Shown: piece after piece, positions 9,412 through 18,602 of the stretch | How positions within the stretch are numbered: the stretch's first letter is position 1 | Layout of the letters: each line of letters begins with the position of its first letter | DNA from: Asaia bogorensis | GTDB lineage: Bacteria; Pseudomonadota; Alphaproteobacteria; Reyranellales; Reyranellaceae | Direction: 5' to 3' | DNA: 64,000 bases | NCBI GenBank assembly: GCA_945889625.1 | Contig: CAMDCE010000003.1 | Coordinates: 118,909-182,908, forward strand | Notes under the pieces: generated by a model | The model's database searches: none | The model's input: the letters and a program-made list of their open reading frames with translations, nothing else | Told to the model about the DNA's origin: nothing | Program-made: the position numbers and the translations under genes

Positions 9412-10583
9412 GATATCTTCATCCGCCGGCACCATAGCGCGCCCAGCGCGCCCAGCACGGCGAGTGCGGCGCCAAACGGGCCGAAGCCGTCGAAACCGTC
9501 GAAGCCGATGATGGCTCCGCCCAGTGCTGCGGCGCCGACCCAGCCGACGCTGGCTGCCGCGCCGTTCAGCCCCATCACCGTGCCGCGTACGGATTCCGGC
9601 ACCGCCGCCAGGCTGGCCATCAACGACGGCCGGCCGAGCGCGTTCAGCAGGACGTAGACGAAGCCCAGCGCCACCGAGGTCACGGGGTCGGGATGCCACA
9701 GAAAGAGCACCATCGCCGCCGCGCCCGACGCCACCATGGCGATGGCGAAGGTCATCAGCCGGTCGCGCCGCCGGTCGGCGAGATAGCCACCCACGATCGT
9801 GCCCACGACGTTGCCGATCGCGAACACCGCCAGCGGCAGCGCCAGCGCCGCCAGCGACAGTTGATAGGTGACCTGCAGGAAGGTGGCGTAATAGACCGCG
9901 GCCAGCCCGAAGCAGATGCGCTCGGCAATGCCGGTGCCGAGCAGGCCCAGGACGAGGGGGGACAGCGCCGCACGCATCGAGACCTTGGGCGTGCCCGGCA
10001 GCGCGCGTGCCGTCGGGGTGACGGTGAGGAACAGCGCCAGACTTCCCGCGACGGCCAGGCCGCCGACGCAGAACAGCCAGCCGCGCCAGCCGATGATCGA
10101 GCCGACCGCCGCGGCCATCGGCACGCCGATCAGCAGGGTGAGCGACTGGCCGCTCATGACCCAGCCGAGCGCGCGGCCGCGCTGGCGGTCTTCGACGTGC
10201 GCGGAGACCTCGGCGAAGATCACGCCCATGAAGGTGCCGGAGCAGGCGCCGCTGATCGCCGCCCAGACCGCGAGGTCGAAGAAACTTCCGGCGACGCCCT
10301 GCATCAACACGGTGAGGCCGAGCGCCAACGGTGCTGCCACCAGCAGGACGCGCCGGCCGACCAGGTCGGAGAACCAGCCGCCCAGGGCCGAGGTGATGCC
10401 CCAGGTGACCGAGGTCAGCGACACTAGGTTGGCGACCAACGGCATGCTGACATCGAGATCGTGGGCGACCTCGAGCAGGAAGGGCGCGCGTGTCGTGCCG
10501 GCCGAAGTGGCGGCAAAGGAGCCGAGGCAGGCCGCCGCGATCAGCGCCCACGGCAGCGCGCGGTCGAGCTTGAGGTCAACCAC
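9408..10583 (-). CDS. MFS transporter
   Basis: This 391-residue major facilitator superfamily protein has about twelve hydrophobic segments and the loop 2-3 signature GGWFSDLVGRRVLL (residues about 67-80). It starts with a GTG at 10583, overlapping the upstream permease stop by 8 bp, and its stop overlaps the next permease start by 4 bp. It is therefore embedded between two permease genes of one ABC transporter. That placement suggests a shared physiological role, for example export of a related compound, but the substrate is unknown. The length is normal and no disruption is seen. Confidence 0.9.
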   Translation of the reverse strand: MVDLKLDRALPWALIAAACLGSFAATSAGTTRAPFLLEVAHDLDVSMPLVANLVSLTSVTWGITSALGGWFSDLVGRRVLLVAAPLALGLTVLMQGVAGSFFDLAVWAAISGACSGTFMGVIFAEVSAHVEDRQRGRALGWVMSGQSLTLLIGVPMAAAVGSIIGWRGWLFCVGGLAVAGSLALFLTVTPTARALPGTPKVSMRAALSPLVLGLLGTGIAERICFGLAAVYYATFLQVTYQLSLAALALPLAVFAIGNVVGTIVGGYLADRRRDRLMTFAIAMVASGAAAMVLFLWHPDPVTSVALGFVYVLLNALGRPSLMASLAAVPESVRGTVMGLNGAAASVGWVGAAALGGAIIGFDGFDGFGPFGAALAVLGALGALWCRRMKIS

Positions 10584-11604
10584 CGGAGGCTCCCAGCCGG
10601 GCTCGGTCGAGGCGCAGCCGGGGGTCGATGGCGGCGTAGAGCAGGTCGACGAAGAAATTGATGGAGACGAAAATGAACGACACCATCACCAGATAGGCGG
10701 CCATCACCGGTATGTCTGCGAACTGCACCGACTGGATGAAGAGCTGGCCCATGCCCGGCCACTGGAACACCGTCTCCGTGATGATCGAAAAGGCGATCAG
10801 CCCGCCGACCTGGATGCCGATCACGGTGATGACCGGCAGCAGCGTGTTCTTGAGCGCGTGGCGAAAGTGCACGGCACGGTTGGTGAGCCCGCGGGCGCGC
10901 GCGAACTTGATGTAATCGGTGCGCAGCACCTCCATCATCTGCGAACGCACCAGCCGCAGCACCAGAGTCATCTGGAACAGCGACAGGGTGAAGGCCGGCA
11001 GCACGATGGCCTTCAGACCGGCCGCCGTGGCCAGTCCCGAGCTCCACCAGCCGAACTTCACCGTCTCGCCGCGGCCGAACGAGGGGAAGCACCAGCTGCC
11101 GGGCAGGCCCAGCGCCGGCGCCCAGCTCTTGCATTCCACCGAGAAGACATAGATCAGCAGGATGCCGATCACGAACGTCGGCATGGCGACGCCGGCCAGC
11201 GAGAAGGTCATGACCGCGCCGCTGCCCAGGCTGCCGCGCCGCAGCGCCGTCAGGACGCCCAACGGGATGCCCATGAGCAGGGCCAGCAACGCCGCCACCG
11301 CGACCAGCTCGAGGGTGGCGGGCATGCGCTCGACGATCAGGTCGGAGACCGGACGGGCCAGGCGATAGCTCTTGCCGAAGTTTCCGCGCACCGCATTGCC
11401 GAGGAAGCGGACGAACTGCACCGCCACCGAATCCTCGAGCCCGAGGTCGCGCCGCATCTCCTCTCGGTCGGACGCCGACGCTTCCTGGCCGACCATGTTG
11501 TTCACCGGGTCGCCCACGAAATTGAACAGCACGAAGCACAGGAACGACACCGCCAGCATGACAGCCAGCGACTGCAGGAGACGGGACACGATGAAAGCCA
11601 GCAT
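10576..11604 (-). CDS. Peptide-type ABC transporter permease (DppB/OppB-like)
   Basis: This 342-residue permease begins MLAFIVSRLLQSLAVMLAVS, a first membrane helix typical of DppB. It has the periplasmic segment and the EAA loop (DYIKFARARGLTNRAVHFRHALKN) of this family. It lies 46 bp downstream of the substrate-binding protein gene and overlaps the MFS gene by 8 bp. Together with the permease at 8491-9411 it should make the membrane channel of a nickel/peptide/opine-type importer. The ATPases would have to come from elsewhere in the genome. Confidence 0.93.
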   Translation of the reverse strand: MLAFIVSRLLQSLAVMLAVSFLCFVLFNFVGDPVNNMVGQEASASDREEMRRDLGLEDSVAVQFVRFLGNAVRGNFGKSYRLARPVSDLIVERMPATLELVAVAALLALLMGIPLGVLTALRRGSLGSGAVMTFSLAGVAMPTFVIGILLIYVFSVECKSWAPALGLPGSWCFPSFGRGETVKFGWWSSGLATAAGLKAIVLPAFTLSLFQMTLVLRLVRSQMMEVLRTDYIKFARARGLTNRAVHFRHALKNTLLPVITVIGIQVGGLIAFSIITETVFQWPGMGQLFIQSVQFADIPVMAAYLVMVSFIFVSINFFVDLLYAAIDPRLRLDRARLGASGG

Positions 11605-11650
11605 GACGCCGGCCTTCGTTCAGGTTCAGCCGGCTCGGCTCAGCCCGGCC

Positions 11651-13231
11651 CTACTTGATCGTCGAGTATTTGAAGTTCGGCGAGTCGTTGGCGAAGATCG
11701 GGATGGTCACCTTGTCGCTCATCGCCCACACGATCAGCTGGTGATGCAGCGGCAGGTACGGCATGTCGGCGACCACGGTCGCCCAGGCGTCGGCCACCAT
11801 CTTGTCGCGCTTGGCCTGGTCGACCTCCTTCAGCATCGCATCGGCGAGCTCGTCGAGCTTGGGGCTGGCGTAGCCGGTGAAGTTCCAGCCTCCGACCTTC
11901 TTGGCCGCGTCGTTGGTCTGGTACAGGAAGGTGAAGACATAGTGCGAATCGAGCGTCGGCACGCCCCAGCCGAGCAGGAAGAAGCTGGAATCCTTCTTCT
12001 GCAGCTTGGGGAAGTGCAGCGTCTTGGACCGCGCCTGCAGGTCGATCTTGATGCCGATCTGCGCCAGCATGCCCGCCACCGCCTGGCAGATCTGCTCGTC
12101 GTTGTTGTAGCGGTCGTTGGGGCAGTCGAGCGTGACGCCGAAGCCGTTGGCGTAGCCCGCGTCGGCCATCAGCTTCTTGGCTGCCGCCACGTCGTACTTC
12201 AGGCGCTGGTCGAGCGCCGGCGTGTGGCCATGCACGCCCGGCGAAGTGATCAGGCCGGCGGGCGCCACGAAGTTGCGCATCACCTTGGCCTTGATCGCCT
12301 CGATGTCGATCGCCTGGTACATCGCCTGGCGCACGCGCTTGTCGGCGAACGGGTTCTTGCCCTTGACGTCGGAGTATTTGAGCTCGGCCGAACCCATGTC
12401 GAGGCCGAGGAAGATCGAGCGGACCTGCGCCGTCTCCTCGGTCTTCAGCCCGGCGGTCTGCTTGATGCGGGCGATGTCCTGCAGCGGCGCGTCGAGCACG
12501 AAATCGACCTGGCCCGAGATCAGCGCGGCGACGCGGGTCGAGGGTTCCTTGACCGGCGTGTAGACCAGCTCGTCGGGATAGTTGGGGAACTGCGCCTTGC
12601 CCCAGTAGGTCGGGTTCTTCGTCATCACGGTGCGCACGTCGGGGTCGCGCTGCTTCACCACGTAGGGTCCGGTGCCCATGGCGTTGCGTACCGCGAAGGT
12701 TTCTTCCTTGTCCTTGTAACTCTGCGGTTTGGTGACGTTGTTCTTCTCCGCCCAGGCCTTGGACATGATCAGGATCGTGGTCGTGTAGTCGGGCAGGATG
12801 GGGTTCGGTCCGCTGGTGATGATGTGCACCGTCAGCGGATCGATCGCCTTCACTTCCTTGACGCTCGAGATGTAGGATCGGAAGTCGGAGGTCGGCGCCA
12901 GCGCGCGCTGGTAGCTGAACACGACGTCATCGGCCGTGAACGGCGTGCCGTCGCTGAACTTGACGTCGGGCCGGAGCTTGAACTCCCAAGTGTCGGCGGC
13001 AACCGGCTTCCACGACAGCGCCAGGTTCGGCACCTTCTTCAGGGTCGGATCGCGCTGGATCAGGGGATCGTAGATGTGTGCGTTCATGGCCCCGGTCGGG
13101 CCCTCGTTCTGCGCGTGCGGGTCGAGCGTCAGGGCGTCGCCCTGGCTCGCCCAGCGCAGTGTCTTGGCCTCGACGGCGGAGGCTATGCAAAGCGCGGCCG
13201 CCGTGAGTGCGGCCAGACGAGAGATGAACAT
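11651..13231 (-). CDS. ABC transporter substrate-binding protein, family 5 (peptide/nickel type)
   Basis: This 526-residue periplasmic protein has a signal peptide (MFISRLAALTAAALCIASAVEA) with cleavage likely before KTLRWASQGD. The mature protein opens with TLDPHAQNEGP and contains the family-5 signature LALSWKPVAADTWEFKLRPD around residues 70-95. It captures the solute for the two permeases encoded downstream and is the first gene of that operon. A 56-bp divergent region separates it from the plus-strand gene at 13288. The ligand is unknown; peptide-type proteins of this family also bind opines, nickel or sugars. Confidence 0.93.
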   Translation of the reverse strand: MFISRLAALTAAALCIASAVEAKTLRWASQGDALTLDPHAQNEGPTGAMNAHIYDPLIQRDPTLKKVPNLALSWKPVAADTWEFKLRPDVKFSDGTPFTADDVVFSYQRALAPTSDFRSYISSVKEVKAIDPLTVHIITSGPNPILPDYTTTILIMSKAWAEKNNVTKPQSYKDKEETFAVRNAMGTGPYVVKQRDPDVRTVMTKNPTYWGKAQFPNYPDELVYTPVKEPSTRVAALISGQVDFVLDAPLQDIARIKQTAGLKTEETAQVRSIFLGLDMGSAELKYSDVKGKNPFADKRVRQAMYQAIDIEAIKAKVMRNFVAPAGLITSPGVHGHTPALDQRLKYDVAAAKKLMADAGYANGFGVTLDCPNDRYNNDEQICQAVAGMLAQIGIKIDLQARSKTLHFPKLQKKDSSFFLLGWGVPTLDSHYVFTFLYQTNDAAKKVGGWNFTGYASPKLDELADAMLKEVDQAKRDKMVADAWATVVADMPYLPLHHQLIVWAMSDKVTIPIFANDSPNFKYSTIK

Positions 13232-13287
13232 GGCCCGATGCTCCCAAAAACGTGGAATGATGGGACCCTAGCACAGGGAATGAAGCG

Positions 13288-14310
13288 ATGAACCGGATTC
13301 TACAGTTGGCGGCAGCTCTTTCAGCACTCGCGACCGCTCAGGCCTGGGCACAAGGCAAGACGCGGCTCGAGGTTTATTCGACGCTCGAGGTCGAGAACAT
13401 TGCCGACTTCAAGAAGGCTTTCGAGGCCGTCAACCCCGACATCGAGATCCTGTGGAACCGCGATTCCACCGGGGTGCTCACGGCCAAAATCCTTGCCGAA
13501 CAGACCGCGCAGCGTGCCGACGCGATCTGGGGGCTGGCGGTTACCTCCATGCTGCTGCTCGACAAGCGCGGGCTGCTGGAACCTTACGCACCGCCGACGC
13601 TGGCGCAGCTGAAGCCCAATTTCCGCGATCCCGCCAATCCGCCGGCCTGGGTCGGCATGGAGGCCTGGGTGGCAACAGTGTGTTTCAACACCGTCGAGAC
13701 TGGCAAGCTCGGCCTGCCCAAGCCCACCTCGTGGTTCGACCTGCTCGATCCGAAGTTCAAGGGCAAGCTCACGATGCCGCATCCGGCCTCGTCGGGGACC
13801 GGCTACTTCCATGTCTCGGCCTGGATCCAGATCTTCGGCGAGGCCAAGGCATGGGAATTCATGGACAAGCTCCATGACAACATCGCGATCTACGAACATT
13901 CCGGCACGCGACCCTGCCGGCAGGCGGCGGCCGGCGAATTCCCGCTCGGCATCTCCTACGAGCTTGCCGCCGCGAGCGCCCGCCAGAAGGGCGCGCCGAT
14001 CGAAGGCCTGATGATGAAGGAGGGCGGCGGCTGGGACATGGATGCCGCGGCCATCCTGCGCGGCACCAAGCACCCGAAAGAGGTGCGCCGTCTCATGGAC
14101 TTCGCCGCCAGCCGCGAGGCCAACGAACTATATGCTTCATTCGTCAGCCAGGTCGCCATGTCCGGTATCGCCAGCCACATCCGCGACTATCCGCCGGGAG
14201 TCGCGGAATCGATGATCAAGAACGACTTCGCCTGGGCCTCGGAGAACCGCGCTCGGATTCTGGCCGAATGGGCCAAACGCTACGAGGGCAAGGCGGCGAA
14301 GAAGAACTAG
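13288..14310 (+). CDS. Extracellular substrate-binding protein, phosphonate/iron-type (family 1-like)
   Basis: This 340-residue protein has a signal peptide ending near AQAWAQ (about residue 22), followed by TRLEVYSTLEVENIADFKKAF. It resembles periplasmic binding proteins for ferric iron, spermidine or 2-aminoethylphosphonate. The motifs YSTLE, WVATVCFNT and LTMPHPASSGTGY fit that group, and a 2-aminoethylphosphonate-type ligand is plausible but unproven. No permease or ATPase gene adjoins it, so it is an orphan receptor. The stop codon at 14308-14310 overlaps the stop of the convergent GH2 gene in a shared CTAG. A purine-rich stretch (cacaggga) precedes the ATG. Confidence 0.88.
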   Translation: MNRILQLAAALSALATAQAWAQGKTRLEVYSTLEVENIADFKKAFEAVNPDIEILWNRDSTGVLTAKILAEQTAQRADAIWGLAVTSMLLLDKRGLLEPYAPPTLAQLKPNFRDPANPPAWVGMEAWVATVCFNTVETGKLGLPKPTSWFDLLDPKFKGKLTMPHPASSGTGYFHVSAWIQIFGEAKAWEFMDKLHDNIAIYEHSGTRPCRQAAAGEFPLGISYELAAASARQKGAPIEGLMMKEGGGWDMDAAAILRGTKHPKEVRRLMDFAASREANELYASFVSQVAMSGIASHIRDYPPGVAESMIKNDFAWASENRARILAEWAKRYEGKAAKKN

Positions 14311-16709
14311 GGCTGTCTGTAGCGGACGACGGTCAAGCCGTTGCCGGAGAAAACTTCACCGGCCGGAGGTGCATCCCGCCCGTCGATCGGCAGCAGCCGT
14401 ACCGTTCGCTCCTCGCCCGGGGACAGATGGAAGCCTTCGTCGTCGGCGCGGTAATGCGCGTCCTCGATCTGAATGCAGGGCGCGAGATGCACCACGCGAA
14501 CCAGCAGCGCCCAGCCTGCCTTGTCGGAGATCAGCTCCGCGGAAAGACCCGGATCGGTGCTAAGCGCGGCGCGTCCCAGGGGAAAATGAATGGCTTCGCT
14601 CAGGCGCGCACCGGTCGCGGCATGGTCCAAGGTCGCGACCGTGGCGTTGAGCGGGGCGGGGCCGAAGCGGTAGGCGTAGGTGATGTCGAAGAACGAGCCG
14701 ATCAGTTCGGCCGAGTTCATGGTCCGGGTGCTGCGCGGCGGAAGCTCGACCTCGCGCTCGCGCTGCATCACCATGACCTTGCCGTCCTGCAGGCAGCGCA
14801 GCGCCAGTTTGGCCTGCACGGACGCGGTGGTCTCGTTGATCAGGTGAATGCCCAGCCCATTCAGGCCCTCGTCGGTTAGCGCGACCTGAACCGGCCGGAA
14901 GGCGCGACGCAGGCCGTGCCAGGCGAGCTTCGGCGTGCCCGTCGCATCAATCACGCCCCAACCGGCGCCGGGCACGAAGTCCTTCAGCATCCATACGATG
15001 GCACCGGCGCATGAGGAGCCCCTGCGCCGCCATTCGGCGATCGTGGCATCCATCACTTCCGCCGTCACGGCGCGTGATAGACGGAGATAACGTGCCGGGT
15101 CCTGTTCGCGCAGGCTCTTCGGCTCGACGCCGTAAAGCAGGGCGAGATAGTGGTCGCGCACGTCGGCGAAGTCCCATGTCGCACCTCTATCGCGCGGTAC
15201 GGCGGCATCCGCATGTTCACTCCCGCTTGGCACATTCGCGAACGCCAGGCACTCGGACGTGAAGCGCACGCCGGCGCGGCGGGCGTCTTCGAGCGGACGC
15301 AGATAGGCGCCGACGCCGTAATAGTGCGAGACGCCGACATCAGTGGAGAACGGCAGATCGCCGCCGCCCGGTGAATGGGCGACATAGACCGCGTCGGGCC
15401 GCAGCTTGGAGACGGCTTGCGGCAGGATCTCTTCGTACAGCGGACCGCTCCACAAGGAAGGCGGCAGGCCCATCATGGCGACCTGCTGTGCGACCTCGCT
15501 GCCGCCGCACAGGACGGCGAGCGAGGGATTGAGCTGCGCGCGGGCGAGGAACCCTGTCACTTCGGCGTCGATGCTGGCGCGGAACGCCGAATCGCCGATC
15601 GGGTAATCCATGTTGGCGAACATGAAGTCGTGCCACACGAGGATGCCGAGCTCATCGCACAGCGCGAAAAAATCGTCACTCTCGTAGACCATGGTACCAC
15701 CGACCCGGATCACGTTCATGTTCGCCGCCCGCGCCTGTTCCAGCCATGGCACCAGCACTGCGCGATCACCGGCCAGCGACACCAGATCGGCGGCGCTCCA
15801 GCAGGCGCCCCTCGCAAAAATATCCTGGCCGTTGAGCTTCAGCGCAAATCCCTTGCCGTCGGCGCCGCGATCCACTGCAAGCGAACGGAATCCGGTGCGG
15901 CCGAGATCGATCTCGTTGCCGCCGAGGCGCACGCACACCGCGTGCAGCGCCGGCGCACCGTGCGTGTGTGGCCACCATTTCGCGACGTTGGGCAGGCGAA
16001 GTGTGCCTTCGAGATGGCCGTCGCTGCTCCAGGCCAGAGGGCAGCTCTTGCCTGCCGCTTCCAGCGTCGCCGCGGGCCGAGTGCCCTGCCAATCGATTTG
16101 CAGGGCGACGGTGAGCAGCCCGTCATCGCCCTCGAGAGCCGCGCGCGTCTCGACTGCGCGCACACGCAGCGGTCCGGCGTCTTCGATCACCTCAACAGCG
16201 CGCCACGGGCCCACGGCATGGACTGGCGGCTGCCATCCCGTCATATGGCCGAGCAAGGTCGTGCGCACCAGGCGCAGCGCATTGTTTTCCACGATCTGCG
16301 TGCGCCAGCGCGCGCGGGGACCCTTGCGGCTCGCCAGCTCCTTGTCGAGTGCGCGGAAGGCGATCAGCAGCTCATTGTCGCCTGTCGTGTCGACATCGAC
16401 CTCGTGCGCGAGGAACATGTTGTCGGAGGCCAGCACGCGCGTCCCGTTGAGCCAGACCTCGGCGATGGTCGCGAGTCCCGCGAAGCGAAGTGTGCGTCGG
16501 CCGGTGGCGACAAAGCGCGTGCGATACCAGATGTCCTTGTCATGCAACGGCATCGGCTGTTCGATGTTCCAGCGGCCGGCGGCCTGCAGGGCCTGCGCTG
16601 CCGTGCCGGGTACGATGGCAGGAATCCAGTCGCCGGCCTCCGTCAGCTTGAGTTGCCAGCCCTCGGTGAGCCGAACGACATGGCGGCCGGTGACTGAAAC
16701 GACCGGCAT
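14307..16709 (-). CDS. Glycoside hydrolase family 2 (beta-mannosidase-like)
   Basis: This 800-residue protein has the order of a GH2 enzyme: an N-terminal jelly-roll sugar-binding domain (about 15-170, including WYRTRFVATGRRTLRFAGL and AEVWLNGTRV), immunoglobulin-like domains, and a TIM barrel. Two glutamates align with the beta-mannosidase catalytic pair: LCGGSEVAQQ for the acid/base (usual form GNNE) and FTSECLAFANVP for the nucleophile (usual form SEFG). There is no signal peptide, so it acts in the cytoplasm. The frame continues upstream, but the start is the ATG at 16709, which overlaps the DUF1839 stop as TGATG. It is the last gene of the carrier-protein operon. The substrate is unknown; a glycosylated carrier-bound product or sugar donor is only a guess. 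Confidence 0.87.
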   Translation of the reverse strand: MPVVSVTGRHVVRLTEGWQLKLTEAGDWIPAIVPGTAAQALQAAGRWNIEQPMPLHDKDIWYRTRFVATGRRTLRFAGLATIAEVWLNGTRVLASDNMFLAHEVDVDTTGDNELLIAFRALDKELASRKGPRARWRTQIVENNALRLVRTTLLGHMTGWQPPVHAVGPWRAVEVIEDAGPLRVRAVETRAALEGDDGLLTVALQIDWQGTRPAATLEAAGKSCPLAWSSDGHLEGTLRLPNVAKWWPHTHGAPALHAVCVRLGGNEIDLGRTGFRSLAVDRGADGKGFALKLNGQDIFARGACWSAADLVSLAGDRAVLVPWLEQARAANMNVIRVGGTMVYESDDFFALCDELGILVWHDFMFANMDYPIGDSAFRASIDAEVTGFLARAQLNPSLAVLCGGSEVAQQVAMMGLPPSLWSGPLYEEILPQAVSKLRPDAVYVAHSPGGGDLPFSTDVGVSHYYGVGAYLRPLEDARRAGVRFTSECLAFANVPSGSEHADAAVPRDRGATWDFADVRDHYLALLYGVEPKSLREQDPARYLRLSRAVTAEVMDATIAEWRRRGSSCAGAIVWMLKDFVPGAGWGVIDATGTPKLAWHGLRRAFRPVQVALTDEGLNGLGIHLINETTASVQAKLALRCLQDGKVMVMQREREVELPPRSTRTMNSAELIGSFFDITYAYRFGPAPLNATVATLDHAATGARLSEAIHFPLGRAALSTDPGLSAELISDKAGWALLVRVVHLAPCIQIEDAHYRADDEGFHLSPGEERTVRLLPIDGRDAPPAGEVFSGNGLTVVRYRQP

Positions 16710-17686
16710 CAGCCGAACCGCTTGCCGAGCGTCGACAGGACGAGGTCGTAGTCGGCTTCGATCGGCGCGAGCTGGAGCGCGGCCGCGTCGAACTTCCGGC
16801 GGTTGGCCATGCGCGCGAGCTGAAACTGTACGGCCTTGGCCGCCTCGGCGATGCGCCGGCCGGCAGCGGCCGCTTCGGCAAGCCCGCCTTGTCCATGGCT
16901 CCCGAGCCAATCCAGGTAGGTGCCGAGCATCTCGAAATTGGCGCCGAGCTGGCGCGGCATGTTGAAGGCGTAGAGATGGAAGTAATCCATGTCGCGTGCC
17001 GCCAGTCGCTCGAAATGCTGCGGCAGGGCCAATCGCCAGGCGGCGATAGGATTGGTGGCGGGACGGTGCTTGAGGTGGCCGCGCAACAGATCGAGCGAGC
17101 CCGCGACCAGTGCCTGGCCGCTGAGCGCCCCCTCGCCGCGCTTCACGAACTCGACGTAGGGAAACATGCCGTGGGCAGGCGGCGCCTTGAACAGGCCGTC
17201 GTAGTCGTCGCCGGAAACCACGTGGTAGCCGGTATTGTGGAAGTAGCTGAAGCGCCGCTGGGCGGTATCGAGCGCAATCGCTGCCACCGTCGTCTTCACA
17301 TGCCCCTTTCGATAGACCGGCCCGGTGTCCGGCAGCCAGTGACTGTCGACCTCGATCAGCACCGGCCGGCCGCGGCGAAGCTGCTCCAGTGTATGGGCCT
17401 CGACAGTGTCGTAGATCGCCAGCTCCTGGACGGCCAGGGCGAACAGCGCCTGCAGGTCCTCGAGCGGGAACTTGAAGAAGGTGAAGTGGTCGCCCTCGAA
17501 GTCCTGCAGCACGGTGAAGGCGAGTGCCGCCTCGGCGGGATGGCCCAGTGCCGGCAGAAGCTCCGCCCAGACGTCGATGTAGCAGTTGGTCTCCAGCCAA
17601 ACCCGGTCGCCGGCATGCAGCGGCTGCGGCCGCCACGTCGCCGGATCGAGGCCGAGCAGGTCTGCTCCGCTAGAGGCCGAGGACAT
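16709..17686 (-). CDS. DUF1839 family protein
   Basis: This 325-residue soluble protein begins MSSASSGADLLGLDPATWRP and contains conserved runs such as WLETNCYIDVWAELLPAL, DFEGDHFTFFKFPLEDL, VDSHWLPDT and YFHNTGYHVVSGDDYDGLF. I recognise these as DUF1839, a family of unknown biochemistry that tends to occur beside amino acid:[carrier protein] ligase genes. Several conserved Asp, His and Cys residues hint at an enzyme, perhaps a transferase acting on the carrier-bound amino acid; this is inference. The start at 17686 overlaps the ligase gene by 17 bp, and the stop overlaps the GH2 start. The upstream extension of the frame is a shadow of the ligase gene. Confidence 0.85.
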   Translation of the reverse strand: MSSASSGADLLGLDPATWRPQPLHAGDRVWLETNCYIDVWAELLPALGHPAEAALAFTVLQDFEGDHFTFFKFPLEDLQALFALAVQELAIYDTVEAHTLEQLRRGRPVLIEVDSHWLPDTGPVYRKGHVKTTVAAIALDTAQRRFSYFHNTGYHVVSGDDYDGLFKAPPAHGMFPYVEFVKRGEGALSGQALVAGSLDLLRGHLKHRPATNPIAAWRLALPQHFERLAARDMDYFHLYAFNMPRQLGANFEMLGTYLDWLGSHGQGGLAEAAAAGRRIAEAAKAVQFQLARMANRRKFDAAALQLAPIEADYDLVLSTLGKRFG

Positions 17687-18602
17687 CGCGAACGCTCCGC
17701 GGCCAGTCCTTGACGGCAAAGCCATGATGCTTGAAGAGCGCCAAGGTGATGCGCTCGACGCCGAAGCCGACGCAGGCAGTGTGTGCCGTCTTGCCCGACG
17801 CCGTCTCGATCTTCCAGGCGCGGCCGAACAGGTCGCGGTGATAGTTGAAGCTGACGCAGGCCGTCGGCTGTTCCTTCGAAGTGATGGGCACCAGCAGCTC
17901 GAATTTGAGGCTTTCCTCGCGCTGGCTGGTCGCCAGCAGCTTGCCGGTGCGACCGAAGAACGGATCGTTGGCGACATCGACCTCGAACGCCAGGCCGAAC
18001 GAGCCGATGATCGCACGACCGCGCTCCATCCAGACTTTGCGGAAGGCGAGTGCCTGCGTCTCGCTGCCCAGCCGGACGTGCTCGCGCTGCCGGAACATCT
18101 GCATGCGCGCCGGATCGATCGAGGGCTCGTGACGGAAGCAATAGGTGTAGACGTCGACCAGCGCGCCTTCCTGCGCAATCCGTCCGCGCGCGGCGACCGC
18201 CGGATAGACGCCGTAACAGGCAGCAGGAGTCAGCGCGACTTCAGTGGTCGTCTGTCCCGCCGTCCAGTCGCCATGCTTGTCGACCATCTCGAGCATGGCG
18301 CGATGGTCGCGGTCGTTACCTGTGAAGCTGTGCACCGTGCCGACGAGCTGCGGCGAGCTCTTGAGATAGCCGCTCTGCTCGAGCTGATGCTTGCCGATGC
18401 CCGGTGGAAAACGCATGACTTCAGGCCCATCGGGATCGCCGACGGTGGAGAAGGCCGCATTGATGCCCTCGACGACCTGCTCGAAGGTGCCGCTGCGGCC
18501 GTAGAGGCCGTCGACGCCCATGGAGATCAGTAGTCCATGGCGCAGCAGCTCGTCGCGATAGGCGCGATGGGCGTCGGCGAGAGACGGTGACATGGCAGTC
18601 AT
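17670..18602 (-). CDS. Amino acid:[acyl-carrier-protein] ligase (truncated class II aaRS homologue)
   Basis: This 310-residue protein is homologous to the Bradyrhizobium and Agrobacterium enzymes that adenylate glycine or alanine and load it on a carrier protein rather than tRNA. Class II motif 2 is YCFRHEPS...MFRQREHVRLG (about 154-178) and motif 3 is CVGFGVERITLALFKHHG (about 277-294). Zinc ligands described for the B. japonicum enzyme (two Cys, one Glu) appear as Cys129, Glu174 and Cys277. No tRNA-binding domain is present. The ATG at 18602 overlaps the upstream dehydrogenase stop as ATGA; a second ATG at 18593 is possible. The ACP encoded two genes upstream is the natural partner. The amino acid used cannot be read from the sequence. 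Confidence 0.94.
   Translation of the reverse strand: MTAMSPSLADAHRAYRDELLRHGLLISMGVDGLYGRSGTFEQVVEGINAAFSTVGDPDGPEVMRFPPGIGKHQLEQSGYLKSSPQLVGTVHSFTGNDRDHRAMLEMVDKHGDWTAGQTTTEVALTPAACYGVYPAVAARGRIAQEGALVDVYTYCFRHEPSIDPARMQMFRQREHVRLGSETQALAFRKVWMERGRAIIGSFGLAFEVDVANDPFFGRTGKLLATSQREESLKFELLVPITSKEQPTACVSFNYHRDLFGRAWKIETASGKTAHTACVGFGVERITLALFKHHGFAVKDWPRSVRDVLGL

Noticed and set aside
16710..17636. Upstream extension of the GH2 frame giving a protein of over 1100 residues
   Set aside because: The extra part is a frame-shifted shadow of DUF1839; the GH2 jelly-roll begins at the ATG at 16709.
16709..18178. Long open frame continuing upstream of DUF1839
   Set aside because: It reads through the opposite-phase coding sequence of the ligase gene. 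The peptide is Arg/Ser-rich and lacks family similarity; DUF1839 starts at 17686.
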